Positions 23,297 through 31,410 of a stretch of 64,000 nucleotides of DNA are shown here, in pieces. A program made the position numbers and the translations under genes. The first letter of the stretch is position 1, and each line of letters opens with the position of its first letter. The DNA comes from Branchipolynoe longqiensis. Its lineage: Eukaryota; Annelida; Polychaeta; Phyllodocida; Polynoidae. Location: positions 57,686,917 to 57,750,916 of the forward strand of contig CM059198.1 of NCBI GenBank assembly GCA_030323885.1. The letters run 5' to 3'. The notes beneath the pieces are model-generated. The model searched no databases. It was not told the origin of the DNA and worked only from the letters and a program-made list of their open reading frames with translations.

Positions 23297-26200
23297 TCAA
23301 GCATTCCTGGGAACAATACACTTCCTGAAATTGACCAGCATATAACATACAAATATGATGTCTGATGACAGAACACTTTCAGTTTGATTCAAAGGGCGAC
23401 ACAGTATTTTGTAAGTTTTTCCAAGACCGATCACTCGTTCGACATGAACTCTCTTACTGGAAATTTGTCTGTCCTTTAGAACAGTACCTCCTGTCATTCT
23501 GTTCCTTTTCTTAAAAAATGTGGGGATATTTACAGTCACATCCATTGGTGCAAATAAGTCCTGGACATCAAAGCCTTTGTCAGCCATTATAGAGTCTGTG
23601 GGGTCACACATTGTAGTGAGATTACTCCTCTCTACTATTTGCCTGTCGCTGGTGCTCCCACCATAAGCAGGTGACACATAGGAGACCATGCCACCAGGTG
23701 TCACTCCAAGTATCACCTTTGCTGTATTGCGATTTTTATAAGTTGAGAATGTGACTTGCTGTGCTGCTGGATCTTTAGGCTTTTTTACAGGACACTCTGT
23801 ACCATCAAAGATAGCTCTTGTCCTTGGGAATTTTCTTTTAAAATCTGTTGGTGTGTGGAAATGTACCACTTCCCGTTGTGGCCAGATATTGATTTCCCGC
23901 CACTGCAAGGACATGAATCGAATCCAAGTAACAAACGCACTATAAACTTCTAACTCTGTTATTTTAAACAATAGACTCAACTCATAATTTGTTTTATATG
24001 TCCGCAATTTAACCAGGGTGAGGAACAACTGGTCTTCAGCCTTGATTGAGGGAACACTGTACATGTAGGTCAGCTGCGATACGGCTGGTCCCAGTGACAT
24101 GAAAACATCCATAAAGACACTGTAGTTTTCTAAACCAGTGTAAAACTGCATGGCACGTTGGTTTGTTTTATAGTCCGCAGCAGAAAAGCATTGTATCGTA
24201 GGTGCAATGGTTTGTGTGGATGTTTCCTCCATGACTGTGTTCTCTGTCTGAACACTTTGTGACTGTGTGGTGTTCACATCCTGGCTAGAAATTTCTTCCA
24301 CATGCGAAACAATCATGTCTGCATTACTGGTTAGCAGCAGCGCAGGTTCTGTTGATTCAGATTTTGTCAATGACTGCATGGCTGTGCGTTTTCTGTCACG
24401 ATCATGGGCTCGTTCACGTCTTTCAAGGCATCGTACTGTTACCCCACCAGTCCAACTGAAGACGGAAGGGACAGCACATGCTAAGAGCTTCTTCGGCCCC
24501 ATCTCATACCCTGGAATTAACAGTGTATGGTGGTATATTGAAACAACACCATTTCTATAGCATGACCAGAGGAAATATGGTGGTAGAAATATAATTATAT
24601 TTTAGTTTTTAAATGTTATTTAATGCTACACCTGCCATGCTACCGCGTTGTGTACATTGTATTGTAAGGATATATGTGAGAGTGTCAATTATATATTAAA
24701 TCCAGCATTTTTTTTTAAACCAGTAAAGGGCGCATTCCTTACACGCAGTATGCGGTATGCGAATGCGACAAAAAATCGAAACACCTTGAAGCCTATGAGC
24801 TACATTCCTTACACGTGGTATGCGAATGCGTTTTTCCGATCGGTCCATGTAGCGATCGGTGCGACACCAGTGTGCGAATAGAAAACCATCACTCGCATTT
24901 GTCCATTAGTTTTAGACAAGGAGAGGCAACTGAGCATTATGGAACGGTCACACATTTATTATTATTATTGGGGGGTTTGTGACCTAGCGGTCACTGGCTG
25001 CAGGACTGCAGCATTAATAAACGGCGCCGTTAAAACGGCCCGTTTTTGGCGTGTTTTTTTTTGGGGGGGGGGGGGTCTTTCCTTCTTTATATGTGACGTC
25101 CTATACACAAATAGCCTGAAGTGAGACTACTAATTATGTGTGGTCTCTGTGGCCTAGTGGTTAGAGTGTTGGACTTGTAATCTGAAGTTGTTTGGTGAAG
25201 TGGGTTCAAACCCCATCCACAGCAGAACCTTTTTTACATTCATCAACAAAAAAATGTTTGTCATCTATATCTGTTTCTCATTGAATTATGCAATGTAATT
25301 GTACTAACATATATTTTACATTACACAAATATATTTCCTGATTGAACTACTCTAAAGAAGATTGAAAATACCCCAGTTTTACTCTCCCTTATCTCCACTC
25401 ACCCAGCCATTTTTAAAACAACAGCTGCCAGCTATTCCCAGCCTCAGAACTGACCCACTTCTGGTGGTGAAGTGGGTCCCCTACTCTCCCCACACATACT
25501 TGGTTCATTTAAACATAAAAACTAAACAAAGTTGTGCTTGGAGAGCATTTGTCGGAGTACGCGCAGTGTCCCAGCGAGCTATAGCTGGTCACACACAAGG
25601 GTGTGGAGGAAGGATGATGTCCCCAGCCTTCACAACACTCCCTCTACGAAGACAAGTCTTCAACCAAAGATTGGTCCGATTTATCGGAGCCTCTCTACCC
25701 AATGTTGCAGTTCTGCAACCTGTAACCGTCGTAAGGTTACGAACACCCCATTTGATTGGGTGTGGAGGGGACACACAGGCCTAGAGGGACGGTCCTAACA
25801 TGGCTCAGTTTAGGATGTTAGGACCGTCCCAATAGGGAGACAGATGGTTAAGGGAAAGCTAAAAATGCTACCATATGCACAGAAATATGAATACTTATCT
25901 ATAATTTGGTTATAATAAAGGTAGGAACCCCCATGTGACGTATGAAAAGGTACATAGATATAAATGTAATATTTGGTCATATACAGTGCAGTAAGGAGTA
26001 TACTTGTTTATTTTTATTTTCTAAATATAGCCAGTCTTGTGACCAAAAAGGACGGTCCTAACATGGCTCAGTTTAGGATGTTAGGACCGTCCCAATCGGG
26101 AGACAGACGGGTACGGGAAAGCTAAAAATGCTACCATATGCACAGAAATATGAATACTTATCTATAATTTGGTTATTTAACTACCCTTTTTGTTGAATTT

Positions 26201-26389
26201 GTTGTAGTCTGCATTCATGAAGTGAACTTTGCAAATGATGCTACTCTGGGAAGGCCACGATCGTTTCCCACTCTTGTTGTCAATGCGCTTGATGGCATCT
26301 ACCCACTGTTTCTTTAATGCTTTGTTAGACGGAAATTCGTGCCCGCCTCGATTATGACACCCGGGCACTGAGCAACAAGTCTGCGGCAT
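23297..26389 (-). CDS. THAP-domain DDE transposase (ISL2EU-like)
   Basis: Two exons, 26389-26185 and 24510-23297, joined across a 1,674 bp GT-AG intron in phase 1, give 472 aa. Exon 1 encodes most of a THAP zinc finger: C-x4-C near the start, a conserved W, and C-x2-H (ICKVHF). The closing AVPSVF box of the THAP domain lies in exon 2, which strongly supports the splice. Counting from the ATG at 24502 inside exon 2, residues 155-205 resemble the HTH_Tnp_4 helix-turn-helix and 230-395 a DDE_Tnp_4 domain with D233 (IFDGTE), D308 (MADKGF) and E355 (HVERVIG). It would bind the transposon ends through THAP and catalyse cut-and-paste. The apparent start at 26398 is TTG; the first ATG is at 26389. 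A PIF/Harbinger transposase is the nearest alternative, but THAP and the YqaJ partner favour ISL2EU. Confidence 0.85.
24725..24885 (+). mobile_element. TTA-MITE fragment related to the one at 11748
   Basis: It shares GTATGCGGTATGCGAATGCG and the CCATGTA..CGAT(T/C)GGTG segment with the MITE at 11748-12076. No clear ends are seen. Confidence 0.55.
25141..25225 (+). repeat. tRNA-like sequence, probably a SINE head
   Basis: An A-box-like GTGGCCTAGTGG and a B-box-like GGTTCAAACCC are correctly spaced. The acceptor arms do not pair, so this is not a functional tRNA gene. Confidence 0.6.
25786..25913 (+). repeat. 128 bp direct repeat, copy 1, opening with a perfect hairpin
   Basis: Arms of 16 bp, GGGACGGTCCTAACAT at 25786-25801 and its reverse complement at 25815-25830, flank a 13 base loop. 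The rest of the unit, ending in ATAATTTGGTTAT, is repeated at 26049-26176. Confidence 0.85.
26049..26176 (+). repeat. 128 bp direct repeat, copy 2
   Basis: It has the same hairpin (26050-26064 with 26078-26092) and the same downstream sequence as 25786-25913, with a few substitutions. It ends 9 bp before the splice donor boundary of the THAP exon. Confidence 0.85.
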
Positions 26390-26701
26390 AGTTGACAACT
26401 TTTCATTACATAAACCAATGATATTTGAGGAAATCTATGGGTTGATATTATTAACTAAATAATAACAACACGACGCAACGGCGAAAATGGCGAAACACGC
26501 GGCATGCAGCATTACGCCGGACCGGCAGAGTCCGCCATCTGACGACGGAATCTTGCAAACTGGTGTTGCAACGAAAGCTCCTCATTGAACAGATATTCAT
26601 AAATGTACATATAAAGGGCTACTACGGGGCAAAGCATATACAGCAAGAACTTAAGTGGGATGAGTGTAATCTCTGACTAGGGATATACAGCCCTTGTCCT
26701 T
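26390..26701. other. Upstream region of the THAP transposase gene
   Basis: GC-rich stretch 26470-26580 with several CG dinucleotides; a promoter is expected here on the - strand. The right transposon end probably lies before the orphan repeat at 26702. Confidence 0.4.
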
Positions 26702-26888
26702 AAAGAAGTGACAGTAGGGTGTCCACGCATATTAGGTCCAGCAAAAACCAGTGGTGGCGCCACCGATCGCAATGAGCAGGTAGACGAAGGTGAACATAGC
26801 AATGATATATAAACAACATAATATTAATAAGGAAGTAGTTCCCTTCCACTCCTTTATACTCACATAATATGTTATACATCACCTATGT
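26702..26888. mobile_element. Orphan Ngaro-like terminal repeat 1
   Basis: It shares the order GTGACAGTAG, a GTGGTGG..CCAC palindrome, AACATAATA and CTTTATACT(C/T)(G/A)CATAAT..TTATACATCAC with the A repeats of the element at 29.7-35.1 kb, but is diverged. No coding region is attached. Confidence 0.5.
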
Positions 26889-26911
26889 CTCTCATTATTA
26901 CAAAGATTCTC

Positions 26912-27092
26912 AGGCGCAACTGACAGTCTAGCATCCAGGATAGAAGCGTATTGGTTGTGGCGCCACCGGTCACATGGTTGGAGGGGGGCACCATACATCA
27001 GGTAATCCACCCCATCAGTAATCAGGTAGGAAATAAACATAGAATCCCTTTTGTGCCTTTATACTCGCATAATGCTTATACATCACATATAC
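26912..27092. mobile_element. Orphan Ngaro-like terminal repeat 2
   Basis: This is a second A-like repeat in the same orientation as 26702-26888, with GGCGCCACC and CTTTATACTCGCATAATGCT followed by TATACATCAC. The tandem A-A arrangement suggests a recombination remnant. Confidence 0.5.
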
Positions 27093-27108
27093 ATCTACAT
27101 AATGGGAC

Positions 27109-27269
27109 CAGACGGGATGGTGAATGAGTTGAGTGTCCGCCTCCTGTTTTGGGAGATTGGGGGATCCAAACCCATGGGATCGTGAGTTTGAACCCTGGTT
27201 GAGTCAAACCAATGACTTAAAAATTGATACTTTTCACTTCCTAGCCAGGTGCTCAGTATTATTACGATA
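27109..27269 (+). mobile_element. S1 SINE, 5' half
   Basis: Long-variable-arm head and first body part, cut off where S2 copy 3 begins. Confidence 0.75.
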
Positions 27270-27692
27270 TGACGTCATCATCATCATCATGCTGTCGCTC
27301 TCCATTTAGCTCTCTGCTGTGAGGGTTGCGTCCATGAGTCGGTATTAATGTAAATTTCATGAAAGCTGCCTGTGTTGAAGTGCTGCTGGCTTTTGCAAGT
27401 TACCAGCGGCACTCTCTCGGGGAGGAAATAGAGGTTTCACACTGGCAAGAACATGTCAAGACAGGCGCAGAACTGTTTGTCCCTGCAGTGGCTGGTCGGG
27501 AGATGTTGGGAGTTCCATACATCAACCACCCTTAATGCTGCCACAGTGACATGGTTTTCTGTTCATGGTTTGCTCCCTTAAGCTTCGCTTCTGTCAAGAA
27601 CCTGTACCACAAGGCAGTGGTTTACAACTCTGCAGGGCAGGGGCATCAAACTCCCTGAGGTATTGCTATACCTGCAATACCTGCATACTGCA
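27270..27692 (-). mobile_element. S2 short interspersed repeat, copy 3
   Basis: Inverted copy. The (CAT)n tail at 27272 abuts a truncated S1 SINE, and the 5' end (TGCAATACC) is at 27690. Confidence 0.8.
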
Positions 27693-27789
27693 TAGATAGA
27701 TACAACGTAAAACCACAACACACAAACAAATCTCCACAACGTGCTGTTGCTACCTGCAATCAACTACCTCCCTTAAGTTATTCCTTAAA

Positions 27790-27892
27790 GAAAAACAACA
27801 CCCCCCCACCTTACCGACCTCCCCACCTCCCTCACCTCCCCCACCTCCCTCACCCCCACCTCCCTCACCTCCCCCCCCCCTCCCCCCACCTA
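27790..27892 (+). repeat. (CACCTCCC)n tract
   Basis: C-rich octamer-like repeat, no coding potential. Confidence 0.85.
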
Positions 27893-28215
27893 TGCTATAT
27901 TTCACTGACGCAGCGGGCTGCTACATTCCGTTCTAGCAAAACAAATTACTCGTGGATAATATATTCATCAAGTGGCCTATCTGAGACCATGACAGCCGAG
28001 ACCACATGCTCCTAGAGGCGATTTCAACTGATGGCTAGCTTAGGAGGCAAAGGTGCTTAAGAGTACTATACTTTGCTGGAACTCACATCTCCTGCAGGGT
28101 AAGTTGTAGGAAGTGTTGTTTTTGATGCCGTGTGTTGCAGGGGAGAGAGGTGGGTGGGTGTGGGCAAGAGCCACGGCACACGGTTTGAAAAAAAGGTAGT
28201 TTGAAGGCTGGCAGA

Positions 28216-28421
28216 AGGTTTGTTTATTTGTTGATGGTTTAAGTCCTAGCAACATCTAAGGTAATAGCAGGACGAGTACCGAGTTGTGAAAGTGCGCACT
28301 CCTGGTGACTTTATAGTGGAGCCCCACTGGGAAACCAGGCTGCCAGCACCATGACCATGATATCCCACTCAGTCACATTATCCTGACACTGAGCCAACCA
28401 GTCCTTGCCCTATCCTAGTTT
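28216..28421 (-). mobile_element. S1 SINE, 3' part
   Basis: Tail GTTTGTTTATTTG to CCTTGCCCTATCCTA. The head is missing. Confidence 0.78.
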
Positions 28422-28582
28422 GCAGAAGAATGGGGCAAGGACAGGTAGATATTTCCTGAAGTATACATTGTTCTGCAAATAACATGTAGGTTGCAACCTA
28501 ATCATTACTTGTCTATATTTGATTGTTCTATTGCCATAGTCGATTGCTACTCCATTACCACTACCTAGGTAATCCAGGGGCT

Positions 28583-28796
28583 AGTTTGTTGGAGTTTACA
28601 TCCTGACAACTTCTAAGATCATATCAGGACGGGAACTGACTAGTGGCAGTGTGCACTAATGGCAACTGTATAGTGCTGCCCCACTGGGAGACCACACCAC
28701 ACACACCATCACCTGACATGCGGCACATTTGCATTATCCTGACACTGAGCCACCCAGCCATTGGCCTATCCTAATAATACGGAGCGCCTCCGGGTT
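28583..28796 (-). mobile_element. S1 SINE, 3' part
   Basis: Tail variant GTTTGTTGGAGTTTACATCC. The head is missing after GGAGCGCCTCC. Confidence 0.75.
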
Positions 28797-28951
28797 TACA
28801 TTTATTACCAATTGGGAAATTCTTTATTATATGATATTATTGACTCACTAGTCTTATCGTGAAGCTCATCTCTTCATGCTGGGTTCTGGCTAGCCTGGGC
28901 TAAGGTTGAACTCACTACTACTTGTTATCCAGGCCCTGAGCACCTTGTTTA

Positions 28952-29260
28952 ACTGGGCCGCATTCAGGGGACGTCTCAGAAATGTCTCGTCGATGCTTTT
29001 TGGCATATTTCCATTCACGATGCATCTCGAAGATGTCTTGGAGCACCTCCCATTTCAGACAGAAGATGAAAAGCACTTCCAAAATGGCCACCGTATTCAG
29101 TGGTTTCAGCCAATCACAGTGCAGTGTTTCCATTGCAAATGGCACTGCCTATGGGGGGTGGCCATTTTCGAGGCGACAAACTGCTTTTGCCATTCAGACT
29201 AGCATGATGTCAGGGGCATCGTGGAGACGTGTCAGAGACGGACACTGAACGTGGCCCAGT
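28952..29260. mobile_element. MITE with GGGCCGCATTCA ends, copy 1
   Basis: Left ACTGGGCCGCATTCAGGGGA and right end GAACGTGGCCCAGT are inverted repeats that extend inward (CGTCTC.GA..TGTCTC.CGATGC). The apparent 98 aa ORF here is not a gene. Confidence 0.7.
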
Positions 29261-29274
29261 TTGACTGCTTTAAC

Positions 29275-29707
29275 TATGCTAACAGACCAATTGGCCTGTA
29301 CGTTGGCAGGAGTAGGTGTTTGGGAGGTAGAACAGTTTGGAGATGGCTCCAGGTGCTGGTTGATGAGCACAATGCTTTTACCCTGTACGATCATGCAAAC
29401 CCCTCTTCAGCGCCACTGCCCAATGATGCCGCTAGAGGGCGCCAGTACCTAATGATACCAACAGAGGGCACTATCATCCAGTTGCCATACTGGGGGTGAC
29501 GGCTCGCCCCTTCTGAATCGCAGCCAGGGCCATTTCAGCGTGGAATAGTGGCACACACTAACGGCATGAACTGATCCCCTTAAGAGAATATATGCTGGGG
29601 CACTACCCTCCACACATTCCATATTTGAAGAACTTGCAGACTTGGAATCGAGAACGGCGGTCTATATACTTGCGGGCGCAGACTGAGAAAATAAGGATAT
29701 ACCATCT
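29275..29707. other. No gene seen
   Basis: Short frames only. It contains GCCGCTAGAGGGCGCCAGTA and a similar AGAGGGCACTATCA, i.e. small local repeats. Confidence 0.45.
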
Positions 29708-29725
29708 ATATATATATATATATAT

Positions 29726-29808
29726 AAACACAAGCTACAGTACAAAGGGGAGAAAGACAATGAATGTGGGTTAAGATAATATATTCTCTGGCATAGGGAA
29801 TATTTGCC
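29726..29808 (-). repeat. Ngaro B2 split direct repeat (3' end)
   Basis: It matches B1 and directly borders the TA microsatellite at 29708-29726. Confidence 0.85.
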
Positions 29809-29824
29809 CTAGCCTAAAAGGAAA

Positions 29825-30029
29825 AATTCCGGTCGCAAGTGACAGTAGTAGCGGCGGAAGTATGGTCAGGTGGTGGTGGAGCCACTGGTACCCGTATGAG
29901 TAGGAAGCAAATAGATGCAGAGAGCCCATTGGCCAATAATATACTATCGGAATAACATAATACAGTGTAATAAAGACATAGAAATTCCCTTACGCGGCTT
30001 TATACTTGCATAATGCTTATACATCACAT
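29825..30029 (-). repeat. Ngaro A2 split direct repeat
   Basis: Near-identical to A1 at 34938-35142 (for example GGTGGTGG against GGCGGTGG). Confidence 0.85.
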
Positions 30030-30112
30030 AAACACAAGCTACAGTACAAAAGGGAGAAAGACAATGAATGTGAGTTGAGATAATATATTCTCTGGCATAG
30101 GGAATATTTGCC
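30030..30112 (-). repeat. Ngaro B1 split direct repeat
   Basis: AACACAAGCTACAGTACAAA through GGAATATTTGCC, repeated at 29726-29808 with a few changes. Confidence 0.85.
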
Positions 30113-30158
30113 AAGATCGAAGATACCCCAACCCATATCATAAGTCAAGGAGTGCCGA

Positions 30159-31214
30159 CTATTGGGGAGGCAATGGAGTGGTGGCAAGTGACGTAGCCAC
30201 CCTCATATCATTCATGATCCTGATCGAGAGGGGGGTCTTCAAGTAGGTGAAGACCGTGTCGGTGCACCAATCACCCCGGGTACGGAGCTCTTCGATTGTA
30301 GCGCCGCACAGAGACAGGAAGGTGCAGCCGCCCCTCCTGAGGGAGTGGGAGGAGACGGCTGTGGGGTCGAGCCCCGCCTTCTCCGCGAATATTTTCAGGG
30401 TCGACTGGTAGACTTTATAAGGAAGGGGGTGGGAGGAGTGGCCCTCGCCCGGAAACCGGAAAGCCTGTTCCAACTGAGTCGCTGGGAGCTGCTCAAAGTG
30501 GAGCTCTGTCCAATGAACTGCACAGATCTGGGTATTGAGGCAGCGAGCGACTGGGATCTCAAGGACCCTCTCCTTAAATTGTATAGTCTTTGAGCGCCTT
30601 ATGGATATAATCATCCCCCAGGGGAAGAAGCGGAAGTCCCCCCTGAGGAGAGCGGAATCAGACGAGGTCACCTGGCATTTCCTCAGCAGGGCCCTGAAGC
30701 TGCATAGCAGAGCAGCTCTCCAAGCCACATGGCCCGGTTTCGAGGATAGGAAGCGGAACATGCTCAGGAGGGTTTCGGGCAGGATAGGGATGGCTTGCTT
30801 TGGAGCCGTGGAGCACTCCCTCCGGATACCTCTTAACGTGGAGGCAATCTCGAAGTTAGTGTAGGCTATTGGCTCCGAGCCCCTCTGTTTCAAGAAGTTG
30901 TTCAGCCAACTGAGGTAGTTCAGGATTGATGAGTACTTCATCGTCCGCACCAGCCATGTGGCATAGAGAGCCACCTGCCTTGGCGGGCATGGCAATGGGC
31001 TGAGTGACTCCGAGTAGCCTCCCACAAACTCCAGGTACCTCCTCACCTGGATCCCACGTGTCGTGATTGAGTTGGGCGCGTACGACCGGTTTTGGAATGT
31101 CACCTTCTCCCTCCGTAGCTCTTCCAACCCTGCAAAGGGAGGAGAAGACTTCACTGAAGAGCCCTGCACAACATAGCCTGCCCGTCGGGTCGGCCTCAGA
31201 AATGCGGCGAGCAC
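30159..31214 (-). CDS. Ngaro tyrosine recombinase
   Basis: A 351-codon frame, offset by one base from pol and overlapping it by about 360 bp. Catalytic residues of the family are present in order: R178 in ALLRKC, K209 as the probable lysine, H290-x-x-R293 in HSLRRGG, W316 and Y324 in TVFTYLK. The enzyme integrates the circular DNA intermediate, which explains the absence of an integrase. The first codon of the open frame is GTG and the first ATG is at residue 92, downstream of the likely N-terminal domain, so it is probably made by frameshifting, re-initiation or from a spliced RNA. No disabling mutation is visible. Confidence 0.85.
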   Translation of the reverse strand: MLAAFLRPTRRAGYVVQGSSVKSSPPFAGLEELRREKVTFQNRSYAPNSITTRGIQVRRYLEFVGGYSESLSPLPCPPRQVALYATWLVRTMKYSSILNYLSWLNNFLKQRGSEPIAYTNFEIASTLRGIRRECSTAPKQAIPILPETLLSMFRFLSSKPGHVAWRAALLCSFRALLRKCQVTSSDSALLRGDFRFFPWGMIISIRRSKTIQFKERVLEIPVARCLNTQICAVHWTELHFEQLPATQLEQAFRFPGEGHSSHPLPYKVYQSTLKIFAEKAGLDPTAVSSHSLRRGGCTFLSLCGATIEELRTRGDWCTDTVFTYLKTPLSIRIMNDMRVATSLATTPLPPQ

Positions 31215-31410
31215 TGGTGGGGTCGTCCAGCCTGCTCAGAGCATCGCATATGATGGTATCACTACTTCCAATAAATACGGAAGACAACTCAAAATTCCCC
31301 TCGGATGCTAGCCAGAAGAGGCGTCTGAGGTAGAACATTATGTCGGGGCTCCTGGAGCGACCAGAGTTGAGAGCGGCCATTACGGTTGTGCTGTCAGTAA
31401 CCATTACAAC
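30856..31410 (-). pseudogene. Ngaro RNase H C-terminal remainder after in-frame TAG
   Basis: The pol frame continues without a shift for 184 codons after the TAG at 31411. It begins with MVTDSTTVMAALNSG and contains the D-A-L-S-R-L motif expected at the end of DIRS-type RNase H. It overlaps the recombinase ORF from 31214 on in another frame, where its own sequence stops resembling RNase H. Confidence 0.7.

Larger units (their letters stand above)
24511..26184 (-). other. Intron of the THAP-DDE transposase gene
   Basis: The - strand donor follows AAAAAGG (GTAGTT) and the acceptor is TTCCAG. The intron holds a MITE fragment (24725-24885), a tRNA-like repeat (25141-25225) and a 128 bp direct repeat with hairpins. 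The rest shows no coding signal I trust. Confidence 0.8.
19905..26389. mobile_element. Autonomous two-gene DNA transposon, ISL2EU/IS4EU-like (minimum extent)
   Basis: Two spliced genes converge tail to tail: a SAP-SWIM-YqaJ nuclease gene on the + strand and a THAP-DDE transposase gene on the - strand, with facing polyadenylation signals about 40 bp apart near 23.1 kb. A DDE transposase of the IS5/DDE_Tnp_4 type paired with a YqaJ-nuclease gene is, from my knowledge of Repbase classes, the composition of ISL2EU (earlier IS4EU) transposons. Both coding sequences are open over their full predicted length. The extent given runs from start codon to start codon. I looked for terminal inverted repeats between 18.8-19.9 kb and 26.4-26.7 kb by eye and did not find a convincing pair, so the true ends are undetermined. 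The transposase intron has received a MITE fragment and a tRNA-like repeat, so the element is not pristine. Confidence 0.75.

Noticed and set aside
25141..25225. Possible tRNA gene
   Set aside because: A and B boxes are present but the acceptor stem does not pair; treated as a SINE-like remnant.
19000..26701. Terminal inverted repeats of the THAP-DDE/YqaJ element
   Set aside because: Several short complementary words were compared by eye, none longer than chance and none with a matching duplication.
28906..29202. 98-codon frame with protein-like composition
   Set aside because: Sits inside an inverted-repeat MITE and is not preserved in the related MITE at 40.7 kb.
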